Shown here piece by piece: positions 22,021 to 32,713 of a stretch of 36,638 nucleotides of DNA (the stretch's first letter is position 1; the number at the start of each line of letters is the position of its first letter). This DNA comes from Hofstenia miamia. Lineage: Eukaryota > Xenacoelomorpha > Acoela > Hofsteniidae. The position numbers were made by a program, and so were the translations under genes. The stretch lies in assembly GCA_900660155.1 (NCBI GenBank), contig CABFPE010000036.1, forward strand, positions 1,238,561 to 1,275,198, written 5' to 3'. The notes beneath the pieces are model-generated. The model was not told the DNA's origin. It did no database searches and saw nothing but the letters and a program-made list of their open reading frames with translations.

Positions 22021-23370
22021 TATATCTTTTAAGGTAACACTTTAGTACCTTCATTTTGTATTGTTTTATGTTTAGTAAAATTTTGCATAAGACCCAGACA
22101 AAATTGGAGAAATCTCCCATTTCACAGAATTTTTGTCTAATGATAATTTATGAATTCCAACATTGAATCTGCTTTCTTTTACACAATGCTGCTATATTTA
22201 TTTTAAGTGATGCAGACCACACTGCTATACCTGCTGCAAAAAAGGCTTTAATTTAATATATGAGTCTAATTTTTTTGAATTCTCTTCAACACAAGAAGTT
22301 ATAAATTGACTTTTCAATGTAATTTTAAAGGTGAAGTGTCCTGTTTTAATAATTCTTCATATCCAAGTTGTTCAAATCAAGAGAGCAAGAGACAGAAGAG
22401 AAAATTAAACCCTATTAATTAAATTATTTTCCTCTTATTTTAATTTTCTTATATATTTTGCATATTGATATCAGTCCACACATTTTTTGACCACTCATTT
22501 AACCAAAATTGCATCCTGGTGTATTTAGTATGTCCTTGGTATGTACATATTCATATCAATACCTAAATTAATAACTATTGATGATAACTACTGCATTAAA
22601 TGCTCAATTTACCTCTGTGGAAAGAACCTTGCTAAACCACTGATCAAATGTCATTCCTAAATGTTAAAACAGGCCACCAAAAATTCTTAGTGGATTCAAT
22701 TATTGCCCAAAATCCATCAGTTGCCATCACAGATTGACAATATTTAGAATGGCTTAGAACATTTTTGGGAGATGGACAGAAATATATTGTAATTATCCAA
22801 TTAAATTTCAAACATTCAAAAATTATGTGAAATAAATCAAATTGTGTCATAAAATAGCCAAACTTACTAAATCTTTAATATGAATATGTCAATTTTAATA
22901 GAAAAATTTTCAGCTCTTGATTTGTTGGGGTAGTTTCATAAGGTCATATTTTTAATGTACTCCCTTAGAAATTTTGGCATCCTATAATCTTTCATAACTA
23001 ATTCTTTCATAACATATATGAGAATTATTGGACAGGAATAATTATAGCCTTCTGAGAATAACAATTGTCAAAAATTTTTATATTTAAGTATTGATTAGTA
23101 AGCTTGTCTTCAACCATTTCCCAGTTTTGGCCATAAACCCCTCATTCAACTTTTTCATTAGCTCAATTGCTACTGTCCCATATTTCAAATAGATATTATA
23201 AAAGAATTCATTATGAAAGTATACTAACTTGGGAAATTTACTTAACTTGGTTTAGAGCTTAGGTTTATAAAATGATAATCTTAGACTTGATGTTAGGACT
23301 TAGATTTATAAAACAATGAAGAATTAAGGCTTTTGATTCTGCTTAGGAAGTGTATTTGAGACAATTGCAA
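22021..23370. other. Non-coding AT-rich DNA
   Basis: May include the last C-terminal bits of the P-type transposase up to about 22300. Otherwise nothing recognisable. Confidence 0.4.
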
Positions 23371-23950
23371 GTTGGTACTTTTTGCCAACATAAGGAACCT
23401 TCAAACTGAGATACAGAACCTTGAGATCAATATAGCATATCTTTATGACAAGATGACCAAAATTAAGCATGGGTGAGGTATGAAGTTAAATACCATTAAA
23501 TGGGTCAGTACAAATTTTATTATATGTACAATAAAATATTTATCTGAATATTTTTCATGAAATCAAGTATAATTTTTTTATCATTTAGCAAAGATTACAA
23601 CTCAGTAAACAACTGCATTTTTAAGTCCAAGACTAAATTTTGATGTCTTTTTTGATGTATTTGATATTTATGCTTTGTTAATGTTTAATTTTTGTACATT
23701 ATATTTAAAAAATATGCTATTTCGATCTCAAGGTTTGGTTGGTAATTTTTTTCATTCATAAATCTCAAACTTCCAAATTTCTCTCAGAATGAACACTTGC
23801 ATTAATTTTTATAAGGGAAATGTGTCCATTAAATAATAATATTGGAAGGAATTGAGATAAATTTGGAAAATTTGGGTTTTTTAAAGAATAAAAAAAGTAC
23901 CAACCTCAAGGTTCTGTATGTCGGTTTGAAGCTTATTCTCTATGTCGGGA
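23371..23950. mobile_element. Possible MITE with ~55-bp inverted ends
   Basis: Left end 23371-23430 and the reverse complement of 23893-23950 align at about 80%: both contain GTTxGTACTTTTT, then 'ATACAGAACCTTGAG'. The right arm carries several CG where the left arm has CA or TG-type changes ('ccgacataca' against 'ctgagataca'). The inside is AT-rich and non-coding. No target duplication was identified, so this could also be two opposite copies of one repeat. Confidence 0.5.
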
Positions 23951-24902
23951 AAAAGTACTAACCATTAAACGACATCAAAGCCTTACGACAATAGATGCGT
24001 TTGTATTTTAGCCATATCCATACTTTCTTTCTAAAAATCGGAACGATTGCCTAAATAATTATCTATCAAGCGTATTATGTATATTATCAGAGCTTCTATT
24101 TGTTGTAAGTAAAAGTTTTCTATTAAATAATTCTTAGGTCTCAAATTGCATTTATTTCGTAATATAAGTTCTTTATAAATAAACGTACGTTTATAACTTT
24201 AAATCCATCGAACAGTACTACTGCTACTACCGTTAAATCATCAATTTGAATAAAGTTTAATGCTTTTAGCATTGAATGGAATTCAGGAATATAATTTATT
24301 AGTACACATGATGATCTGTTCTAAGATTTTATAATATATTATATATACTTAGTTTTAATTGATCGATTTGGAAAGTAGAACCTCCCTACTCGGATTATAA
24401 ATGTATGACTTTTTGTCACTTATTAATGCATGTTTTATGAATTTCGAATGTGAAAATTTTCTTGCGTGTAATTTCTTATCAAATTGCTGAAATCCTAAAG
24501 GGTAGAGAAATGCATAAAATTGAATTGGCTATAAATATTGCTCTCAATGATCACCAAAGTACAGGAAATCAAACTCCAAAAAGTTTGCAATGCAAGAATT
24601 TTTATTACTTCCGCGTAATTGCCATAGAAATTTCCAAGTCCGTTGACCGCGTTCCTTACAGCCTAGTTGTTCAAAACTTGCTAACCATATACCCTGACCC
24701 TGCAATCTACCCACTGTTAAAACCCGGTAACTGAATTTTTGATTCGACGATGTCAAGTGGTTGTCCATGACCAGCGACAGTCAAATCTCCCCTACATAAT
24801 TTGGGGTTTACCTAATAGCTGTTATGCACGCATAGGATTCCGCTGATGCTAACATACGATGTTTGGATCTATGGTGTGGAGAAAATAAATTCTTTTTTTT
24901 AA
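23951..24902. other. Unassigned stretch, CpG normal
   Basis: CG reappears here. A 94-codon frame (24450-24734 plus) and an overlapping minus-strand frame have no recognisable domain; I see no gene I can support. Confidence 0.35.
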
Positions 24903-26190
24903 AGTACTGGGAACATTTACCTGTCTAAAGCGTGTTTTATGCTATTTCCTGGAAACTTCGTAAAATTCCTGGAATTCCCAATTTTTTTCTTAGAATTTAC
25001 AACAGATTCATTTAACCAATCAAATTAACACAACTTTAGGTTTACACACAATACATTTTCACTGAAAAAGCACTATCAGTATGGTTTGAAATATGGCTCA
25101 TGGTAGTGAAATTTTACCAACAAACCATGCTTAATTTCATATCTTGTACGGGAAGGGGTTCAATTATCTCGCTATAGCTGTTAGAATGGACGTTTCAGTA
25201 TCTTCGGTATCCAGAAGTGTTACTCACTATCAGCAACGGCAAAATTTTTCCTCTCACAAGCGGCCTGGAAGACCAAAAGTGACAACCCCTCAGACTGACC
25301 ATCTCATTCACTGTTACGTCTTCCATCAACCATTCTCTTCATCTTCTGAAGTCAAAGCAAATCTAGGTGCGGGAGTGCAGAATGTATCAACACGCACCAT
25401 TAGGCGGCGTTGATTGAATACTACCTTTAACCTTCCTTTGTGCAAGCCGGCAGCAAAACCCCAATTGTCTTTAAAGAACATTCGAGACTGGGTGCGCTTC
25501 TGAAGGCAATACCAACACTACACCCCTGAGATGTGGCATCAAGTAATGTTTAGTGGCGAATCCAAGATTTGCCAGCTTACATCATACCGGCCACATGCTC
25601 AATGACCAAGAAACCAAAAATTCAACACATGTCTGTGATGATTTGGGGTGCTATAACTGCGAATTGGCGTGCTGGGCTGCATTTTGTTCCTCACAATGAG
25701 ACAGTCACAGCCGAGACCTACCTCAAATTATTCAGGAAAAAGTTTCCATGTTTTTGCAGCTTCGTGGAACATCTACAACAAGATGGTGCTTCTTGCCACA
25801 ACACCATAGTTGTGCAACAATGGATTGCATCACAAGACTTTCGGCTGCTTGAGAACTGGCCGGGAAACTCTCCAGACCTCAAAGTCATAGAAAATTGCTG
25901 GCATCACATCAAAAACTGTCTGAGGCAGATCCAATGCACATCACTCGACAATCTGAAGAAGCAAATTAAAGTGGTATCGTGGACAGAGATTACTGATGAT
26001 TATTGTAAAAAGCTGGCCGAGTCGAGTCAATGTCAAATCACATTGCTGACATTAACTATTTACTTTCTACATGCTGTTATCATATTGTTTCTACATTCTG
26101 TTATTATATTGTTTCTACATTGCGTTTTTTAGTGTAAAATACAAAAATTTCTAAATTTGGAAAGTGTTCCCAAACTTTTGGTGAGTACTG
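24903..26190 (+). mobile_element. Second Tc1/mariner-type transposon (~1.29 kb)
   Basis: The right end, read inward, is CAGTACTCACCAAAAGTTTG then GGAACACTTTCC, with TA at 26191-26192. The left end has AGTACT directly joined to GGGAACATTTACC, as if about 12 bp had been deleted from the same terminal repeat. A broken transposase fills the interior on the plus strand. The ends differ from those of the 3112-4413 element, so it is a separate family. Confidence 0.75.
25093..26132 (+). pseudogene. Tc1/mariner transposase, DD35E spacing, broken
   Basis: Start ATG at 25093 followed by an early TAA (25132), then the helix-turn-helix block 'YLAIAVRMDVSVSSVSRSV', 'KRPGRPKVTTPQTDH', 'VSTRTIRRR', a TGA, 'PQLSLKNIRDWVRF', another TGA, and 'MWHQVMFSGESKI'. 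The last should read FSDES: the first catalytic Asp is Gly (codon 25555-25557, GGC). After a frameshift near 25570 come 'MSVMIWGAITAN', 'LQQDGASCHNT' (second Asp) and 'NSPDLKVIENCWHHIK' (Glu). Between the last two acids there are 35 residues, one more than in the 3112-4413 element, so this belongs to a DD35E-type lineage. Dead by catalytic substitution, stops and frameshift. A 25-bp tandem duplication near 26070-26120 (unit containing 'attgtttctacat') follows the gene. Confidence 0.85.
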
Positions 26191-26192
26191 TA

Positions 26193-27253
26193 AGTCATAA
26201 GAACTAGTGGTCAGGTAGAGGAAATCTGTTTTCCGGCTTCTATGTATCCATTTATGAATGTAGCGAATTTGAAAGTGCTAGTGTTCCATAAATGGCGGGA
26301 ATCTTGGTTTGAAAACTCATATCCAATCTGTGCTTAAGATGGCTATAGTGTTTATGTACTTTTGAAAATATCTGAAACGTGTGACGTCACATTTATAATT
26401 TCGATCTTAGTTTGCTATCACTAGTTTGTTGTCCCCTCGATGGTGCTGATTTGTATTGCTCAAATTAAATTTGCGAGGGAAACGAATTTGTCTAGCATGA
26501 TTAAATTACGTTAACAATTCAAGTGTAAACAAAGGCAGGTAATGAACTCATTTTTGTATAAAACTGAGAGAACGTGTTGAGAAAGGTTAATAGATTTTAT
26601 CTAGCTTCAACTACTGTTTTACCTTCGTATTTACCTTTTATTATTTTTCGATATGAAAATAATTGCTTAAGTCAGGCGACAATTTGGGAGTGCTTTCTCA
26701 AGTACAGGGCGACATATAGCTCCTGGAGGTCTTTCAGATTATCCAGGCCGAATTGTGGACCATTTAGGTTATGTATACGGTTAGGTATAGGGTAATAATA
26801 AACCTCTCATTCGAAATTAAACACATACATGTACTTATAAATTACAACACTGTGATGATACTATGCTGTTGGCTAATGCAAATGTCTGGCAATTACAGAC
26901 TATTAACTAGTGAGATGAGATATAATAATGAAAATGAGATGCTTTACTTTTCAATGTGAGATAGAAATTAAAATTGAGACAAATAGGGTAGCACCAGTCA
27001 CTCAGGTTAAGCACTTTCATTCATTCTGGATACTTTGCTTTGGCTGGAACCTATACAAATTGGTCATCTTAAAGTTTACCTAAAGTAACTACTTACTTGT
27101 ATGAATTATCAATGTTATATCTATAAGTTCTTTGCTATTTCTGCTATTCTAATTTCTAGAATCGTGGCTGTCTTTGTATGAACACTACCTAAAACCTTCT
27201 GCAGATTCAATTAGTTTTCTAGTTAAATTACCATTCCAGCCCATGCTTCTACA
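26193..27253 (+). other. Region holding the 5' LTR of gypsy copy 1
   Basis: The LTR should end at 27253 ('...cttctaca', immediately before the primer-binding site). I searched the window by eye for a second copy of the last ~250 bases and found none, so the LTR start is undefined. The sequence is unremarkable AT-rich DNA with normal CpG and no recognisable gene. Confidence 0.45.
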
Positions 27254-27270
27254 TGGCGACCATGACAGGA
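27254..27270 (+). other. Primer-binding site, gypsy copy 1
   Basis: TGGCGACCATGACAGGA, preceded by 'aca'. The TGGCGACC..GACAGGA form is usual for tRNA-primed sites of Ty3/gypsy elements, and it is conserved in copy 2. Confidence 0.7.
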
Positions 27271-27668
27271 TGCTGACGTGATAACTGTCGACTTTTTTGT
27301 TGCTTCTTTCAATGGTTTAGATGAGTTGGTTTTTTGCTTTGGTATGTATCAGCTGGGATAGTTGTTTCCCCTGACTGCTGTAGGACTTCAGTGCAAGTCT
27401 ACCAATCAATGTGTAACATAACTTATCCACCCCTGGATTTTGACAACGAAATTCTTAGTTTGTCTTGTTTGGTTGGTGCCATTTGTTAAAGTCCTTATTG
27501 TCTCAGTGCTTTATGTGTTGGATTTATTACCAAATACCGAAATGTTACCCAATTGGGTTTGTTATTTGTTACTACTTCTACGAGCTGCGTGTTTCTTGTG
27601 TTTGTGGAAGTGCTCCCAACTGTCAGTTATTGAGTTATTGGAAGTTATTGTTCTGTTCTTATTCTATT

Positions 27669-28930
27669 ATGGATTCGAGTCGCACAGTTACTTATTCTCC
27701 TACTTTTGGGACTCCTCTGATTCGGAGTGTCCCCTGTACAAGTGTTGGTAGCCTGAACGTTACCCCTTGTACTGTTGGACCTTTGCTTGATTTGTCTCAG
27801 CCTAATTCACCCACACCAGTTATGCAGAGGATGGACCAGAACGCGTCAACTTGGTCCTTTCTAATTCTGTTCCACTCTGTACTAACGTCCTGAAGGGTCA
27901 CCCTACATTTGCGAAGTCAACTCTCACTCAGGTGTCTACTCTCACCACTGTAGCCACTCCTCAGACTGGTTACATCCCTTCGCTATCTGATCTGGTGAGC
28001 ACTACCATAGTACCCACATTTAAAGAACATGTTTGTGACACAAGCCCACTTCAGGCAAATACCGGACATTCCAGCATTCAACATCAACCTAGATACTGGA
28101 AATCCATTCTCCCTCTTGAATATCGCGGGCAAGCGCAAGTGTTTAGCAAGCATTCAGTTCTCCCTAAATTCACTGGCCAGATCGATGCCATTTCCCAGTC
28201 TTTTGATGAGTGGTTCTTTTTGTTCGAGTTCACCATGAAGCAATACAAAAATTCTCAAGAGTCATCAGTTCTCCAGTTTCCACTATATCTAAGTGGCTTG
28301 GCTTACAATCAATACATGATGCTTGAGTGCACCATCAAAGCCGACTATCAGTTGCTAGTGGGCTTCTTTGAAGATCACTATTGGGCTCCTCACATTAAAC
28401 ATCAGTACAAGACCCTATTGTGTGACATGTCATTTAAGCTGGGCGACGACATCCGGAATTACATCACCCAAGTGGAATGATTATTTCGATTGAGCAGCCT
28501 ATTAAACGAGTACTCGCGCCATGATCTCTTTTCATACATATGTCGAGGTTTTCCTCCCTCCATAAGAAACAGGCTGGAAGTGAAGTGTGATCCGGAAGAA
28601 AGCCTACATGAGATCATCCAGAAAGTCATCAGCGTCATGTACATGATGCACAATTCTCATTGCATCGATAAAGACGTCACCAACCTCACTGGTGTTAAGA
28701 AATTTGAACCTAGAAAGCCGACTTTTCCCAAAAAGGAATTCAACATGTCCTCAGTTAGATGTTTTACCTGTGGAGAGAAAGGACATCTGAAGTCCCAATG
28801 TAAAGTTAAAATACATCTGATAGCCGACAGAGAAGGATTCATTGTAGGAGAGTCCAAATTGTCACCCCGGGTGGAAAATTTAGTTGATCTAATTGATGAC
28901 GACGTTACCACTTTGCAAGATTTAAATTAA
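27669..28930 (+). pseudogene. Ty3/gypsy Gag (capsid and zinc knuckle)
   Basis: The likely start is ATG 27669 ('MDSSRTVTYSP'). The frame must shift near 27855, after which one long frame runs to the stop at 28928-28930, broken only by TGA at 28478-28480. The capsid region contains 'FDEWFFLFEF', 'MKQYKN' and 'LQFPLYLSGLAYNQY', in keeping with the retrotransposon Gag helix region. The nucleocapsid has one CCHC knuckle, 'CFTCGEKGHLKSQC' (C-x2-C-x4-H-x4-C, about 28761-28802), which binds RNA. About 420 codons is a normal size. The C-terminus ends in the slippery heptamer that leads into pol. The upstream frames at 27440-27668 are hydrophobic and look like leader, not Gag. Confidence 0.8.
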
Positions 28931-30516
28931 CAGGATCGCCGACTCCTCTCAAATGTGCACGGGACATTCTAGTTATCACTAATCTCATAAGAAGGAACCT
29001 GATCCCTGTGGAGATAAATGGAAATATCGTTAATGCTACTGTTGACACTGGAGCTGCTGCCTCCATCATTAGCAATGAATGCTGCCAAGGGCTATGTTTT
29101 AACCGAGATTCATTGGACTTCTCCTGTGTTAAGCTTATAGATGCCTCTGAGAACCCCCTCTCACTTAAAAGGAAGTTGTGGGACGCTACGATTCACATTC
29201 ATGCTGAACCATTCGAGTTAGATCTCCTCATCATTGATACTTCAAATCACCAACTCCCTTATGATCTGATTTTGGGAAATGACTTTTTGGAACAGAATGC
29301 TTGTGTGATAGACTATAACAACAACACTATGGCAATTAAGGATCAAGAAGCTACACAACTCACCACCCTTCCTGAAAGAGAGATAATTTTCGACCTAATG
29401 GAACCTATCTCACTTGAAGTGAAGCATTGGATGAGAATTGCCGTGACTTCTGGAAGTGATGTCAATGGGGATGTAATGATAGCAGGGCAACAAGGCAAGT
29501 ATATAAGAGGAGTCTCATTCTCACCCAATTTGTGCAAAGTTTCTAATGGGAAGACACATGTAACCATTTTAAATGGAGCGAACTTCCCAGTAAGGTTTGG
29601 AGCTTTGCAATTACAATTAGTGGGAATGCCAGTAAGAGTAGAAAACGTATCAACATCCTGTTTGTCAATTTGTACTGTGGTCCACGATCTAGAAGAACTG
29701 ACCAGTCTGGTCAAGGTACCTCCTGTTACTAATGTTTCTCATCCTCATTTGAACCAACAAGAGAGGAAGTCTCTGATCTCTGTTCTCCACAGCAAGCATG
29801 AAGTTTTCAACTATGGGGTGATAAGTGTTGGCCAAGCCATTGGCGAAGAGCATGCTATCGAAGTTAAACATGACAAACCAATCCGACTACCAGTACGCAG
29901 AGTTCCTGAAAACCTCAAGCCTGAGTATGAGAAGATCTTAAGCAATTTAATCGAGAGTGGGATTATTCAGGGTAGCAATAGCCCCTATGCTGCTCCAACA
30001 GTTTTCATTTGGCAAGGCAAAAAATATAGGCTATGCATCGATTTTTGCAAATTGAATAATATCACAATTAAGGATGCGTACCCTCTACCCAGGATTGAGG
30101 ACTTATTATATGACGCCAGTAAGTACATATTCTTCTCTTGCTTAGATCTATGCAAGGCGTACTGGCAGGTGCCAATGTGACCATCAGATATTCCCAAGAC
30201 AGCCTTCATCACCCCTTACGGCCTCTATGAATGGAAATACATGGCCTTTGGATTGTGCAACGCCCCTGCTACCTTTCAGTGGTATGTAATGAGAGTGCTG
30301 AAGGATAAAGCTAACATACTCGAGCCAGGGATATCCGCCTACATTGATGATATACTAGTCGCCAGTCATACCTTCAAAGAACACTTGGATAAGCTTAATC
30401 ACACATTAGAGCTATTGCAGAAAGCCAGTCTAAAGGTGAACAGAAACAAGTGTTCCCTGGCACAAAAGAAAGTGACCTTTTTGGGCAGGGTCATTGAATC
30501 AGGAGAATTTCGATAA
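28900..30516 (+). pseudogene. Ty3/gypsy Pol: protease and reverse transcriptase
   Basis: One frame, entered by -1 shift. Retropepsin: 'NATVDTGAAASIIS' (DTG active site, about 29053-29061) and 'YDLILGNDFL' (the I-L-G flap-end block). Reverse transcriptase: 'GIIQGSNSPYAAPTVF', 'LCIDFCKLNNITIKDAYPLP', 'FSCLDLCKAYWQVPM' (motif A Asp kept), TGA at 30178-30180, 'PKTAFITPYGLYEW', 'GLCNAPATFQ', and 'YIDDILVAS' (catalytic YIDD, codons 30340-30351). The TGA sits where relatives usually have a basic or polar residue before P-x-D-I-P-K-T, so CGA to TGA is likely. The frame closes at TAA 30514-30516, followed by frameshifts at about 30516 and 30605. Confidence 0.88.
28921..28927 (+). promoter_or_regulatory. 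-1 ribosomal frameshift heptamer T TTA AAT
   Basis: Gag codons read GAT TTA AAT TAA; the heptamer TTTAAAT fits X XXY YYZ in the Gag frame and is followed at once by the Gag stop. Slipping back one base gives TTT AAA TTA ACA, which enters the pol frame exactly. Pol is open from 28900, so the overlap is only ~30 bases and includes the heptamer. A downstream stimulatory fold was not examined. Confidence 0.7.
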
Positions 30517-30607
30517 AAACCAATGTGAAGGAATTCTTAGAGAAACTTGAAATGCTGCACAGCTGCCGGGTTGTGCAACGACTGATGGGTTTTCTGAACT
30601 CTATGGT

Positions 30608-31384
30608 ATGTTCCTCCCAGACCTAGCAGAAAAGATGAAAACGATCTCTAACTTGCTCAAGAAGTCAGCTGAGTTCAAATGGACCTGGCAAGAGCAGGAA
30701 GCCTTGGAAAGCATAAAAGTCGAGCTCAAGAAAATACCATCGCTGAACACTCCCAACTACAATAAACACTTCATTGTGGACTGCGACGCCAGTGCAGTAG
30801 CAATCAGCGGAGTGTTGAGTCAAGAAATCAATGGAATCAAGAGCCCTGTCCAATATTTCAGCAGAAAGCTCCGAGCATCAGAAAAAAACTACAGGGCTAC
30901 AAAGTGTGAGATGCTGGCTTTGGTGGAGTCCTTGAAGAAATTTCGATACTTTTTCCTGGGACGAAAATTCATCATGTGCACTGACAACAGCGTGCTTGCT
31001 TGGTTGAAGAAATTTTGCAGCTACAAATCCAACATAGTTACCAGATGGATCGAATACTTAAATGATTTTTCATTTTCAATCCGGCATTGCCCAGTTCGAC
31101 TCCACTTGAATGCGGACTACTGGACGGCATTGCCCAGCTACGAGAGAGACCTCAAAAGGCCCACCGGGGAGAAAGTCCCATTTACTTTCATTCCACACAC
31201 CAAATACCAATTAATACCAGAAATTAATGCGGATCGTAATGGAAAAGCCATTTTGGCCATCTTAGTAAGAGGAGAAATTTCGGAAGAAGAAATAATGTAC
31301 CATCAACATCGCGACTGGATACTAGCTGAGATCATGAAAAGGCTAAACGATCCCTATTTTCCCACCTCACCAGAGGTCAACTGA
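30608..31384 (+). pseudogene. Ty3/gypsy Pol: RT connection and RNase H
   Basis: Continues pol in a new frame. 'FLPDLAEKM' and 'FKWTWQEQEALESIK' are the RT thumb/tether; 'FIVDCDASAVAISGVL' carries the first RNase H Asp, 'TKCEMLALVESLKKF' the Glu, and 'MCTDNSVLAWL' the next Asp, so the RNase H core is complete. 'RWIEYLNDFSFSIRH' and 'LNADYWTALP' (usually N-x-x-A-D-x-L-S-R) close the domain. It ends at TGA 31382-31384, after which integrase follows in the same frame. Confidence 0.88.
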
Positions 31385-32713
31385 TACTTCACCAGTTACA
31401 ATTGGCAGACAAATGAAAACGGATTGCTATACTTCAAAAGTTAAAACAAAAACTGACTCGCGATTCCTGAGTATTTTAGAAGAGATCTGGTCCGCTGAGT
31501 TCATGAGAGGGGACATCTAGGCATACTTCAAACAGAGAAGACTTTCAACTCCTGATACGTAACAATTGGCATAAGAGCTGCTGTCACAGATGTCATTGAT
31601 AAATGTGAAAAATGTCTCCTGCACAATGCCAATCATTTCCCCCAGCAGAGAGCTGAGCTTGAGTCTCAAGCAGTGGAGGGCCCCAACGAGCTTGTACATG
31701 TAGACCTCGAACAACTATCAAGAGACGATGAAGGCTTCCAATACCTCCTCGTCATGGTTGACCACTTCACAAAATACCCCCGCATGATCCCTTTAAACAG
31801 CACAACAGCAGAACAAGTGGCAGAAAAGATCGTAAAAGAGTGGGTATTGAAATATGGACCCACGTGGAAATTAGTCTCAGATTGTGGCCCTCAGTTTGAT
31901 AGCAACCTCCTCCGCGCCCTCGTGAAAGAGCTAGAATTGTTCATGAACTGACTACCACCAAGAAAATGGATTAGTAGAATGACTAAATTGAACTTTCATA
32001 AAATTAGTCAGAGTTGCATTATCGTGGGCTGCAGGAAAGGAATGGAGACGTGTCATTGAATGTGTGGAATACTTTTATAACACCTCAGTTCACGCAACTA
32101 CAGGAGTCTGCCCCTTTAAGGCGATGTTCAGACGTGAGGCCATAACTTCTCTAACCATGATGTTCCCAAATTATGCAGACAAAAGTGCCAAACTCTATGT
32201 CAATTGATTAATTCAAGGCATGCAACAAACCGATCTAACCATCTGTCACAACACCAATCAATCCAGTATACAGCAGAAAAAGAAATTCAACAAGAAACTG
32301 TATGGAGAACCACACAAGCACGGCGACTGAGTTTTCGCCTACCTCCCTCGTGTAACCACAGATAGCAGTCAAGTCCGCAAGTTAGCTAATGATTGGCAAG
32401 GCCCATTCACTATAGAAAAGTGCTTGACCATAACACTTACACACTAAACAACGGTAAAACAGTACATTTTCAGTGGCTCAAAAGAGCAATTACGGACATA
32501 GAAAATGTCATAATAGATGACAATAGTGAATTTACACTAGTTGACAATGGTGTTGATACATACGAAAAATATGAGGACCTAACTAGTTTTTCAGAGGATG
32601 AATTTTTCAAAACCAAATACAATTGTGGCAATATTAATACTGAAAATTCAGAGTTATGTAGACTCCCCCAGAGAAGGGCAAGAGATAATCACACTTACGT
32701 TCCCAACATTTAG
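31385..32713 (+). pseudogene. Ty3/gypsy Pol: integrase with GPF chromatin module
   Basis: Zinc-binding HHCC region: 'VHERGHLG' then 'DKCEKCLLHN' (about 31499-31630), with TGA stops at 31496 and near 31553. Catalytic core: 'HVDLEQL' (first Asp), 'LVSDCGPQFDSN' (second Asp; relatives have SDRG), and, after a frameshift at about 31945, 'YHQENGLVE' (Glu), so D-D-E is complete. TGA at 31980-31982 and 31989-31991 fall where the family reads VERLNRT, so both replace Arg. 'EYFYNTSVHATTG' and 'PFKAMFRREAIT' follow, then 'HGD', a TGA, 'VFAYLPR' (again Arg expected: GDRV), then 'WQGPFTI', the GPF module, and after another shift 'KTVHFQWLKRAI'. Ends at TAG 32711-32713. Confidence 0.88.

Larger units (their letters stand above)
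11272..23722. other. CpG desert
   Basis: Counting by eye, CG occurs only at 12159, 12249, 13325 and 19820 across 12.4 kb; the next ones outside are at 11270 and 23723. At roughly one-third G+C a few hundred would be expected. TG and CA are plentiful. Outside these limits CG is frequent on both sides. The transition is abrupt on both sides and does not fall at the assembly N (17893). Several unrelated elements inside share the depletion, so it belongs to the region, not to one element. The usual cause is long-term cytosine methylation with deamination; a misjoined scaffold is the alternative. Confidence 0.85.
27254..32713 (+). mobile_element. Ty3/gypsy LTR retrotransposon, copy 1 (internal region)
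   Basis: Primer-binding site, ~400-bp leader, gag, -1 frameshift site, then protease, reverse transcriptase, RNase H and integrase with GPF module, all on the plus strand in the Ty3/gypsy order. Same family as the decayed copy at 12274-15087. G+C and CpG are clearly higher than in the surroundings. Coding frames are broken by several frameshifts and mostly-TGA stops, so the element is not active. A 3' LTR was not found within the window; a purine-rich stretch near 32797-32815 could be the polypurine tract. Confidence 0.85.

Noticed and set aside
24450..24734. Host gene or exon
   Set aside because: Frames are open on both strands with no domain or codon-usage signal; chance frames of this length are common.
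27440..27751. Hydrophobic 103-codon frame as a separate gene before gag
   Set aside because: It lies in the gypsy leader and overlaps the better-supported Gag start at 27669 in another frame; no membrane-protein family features.
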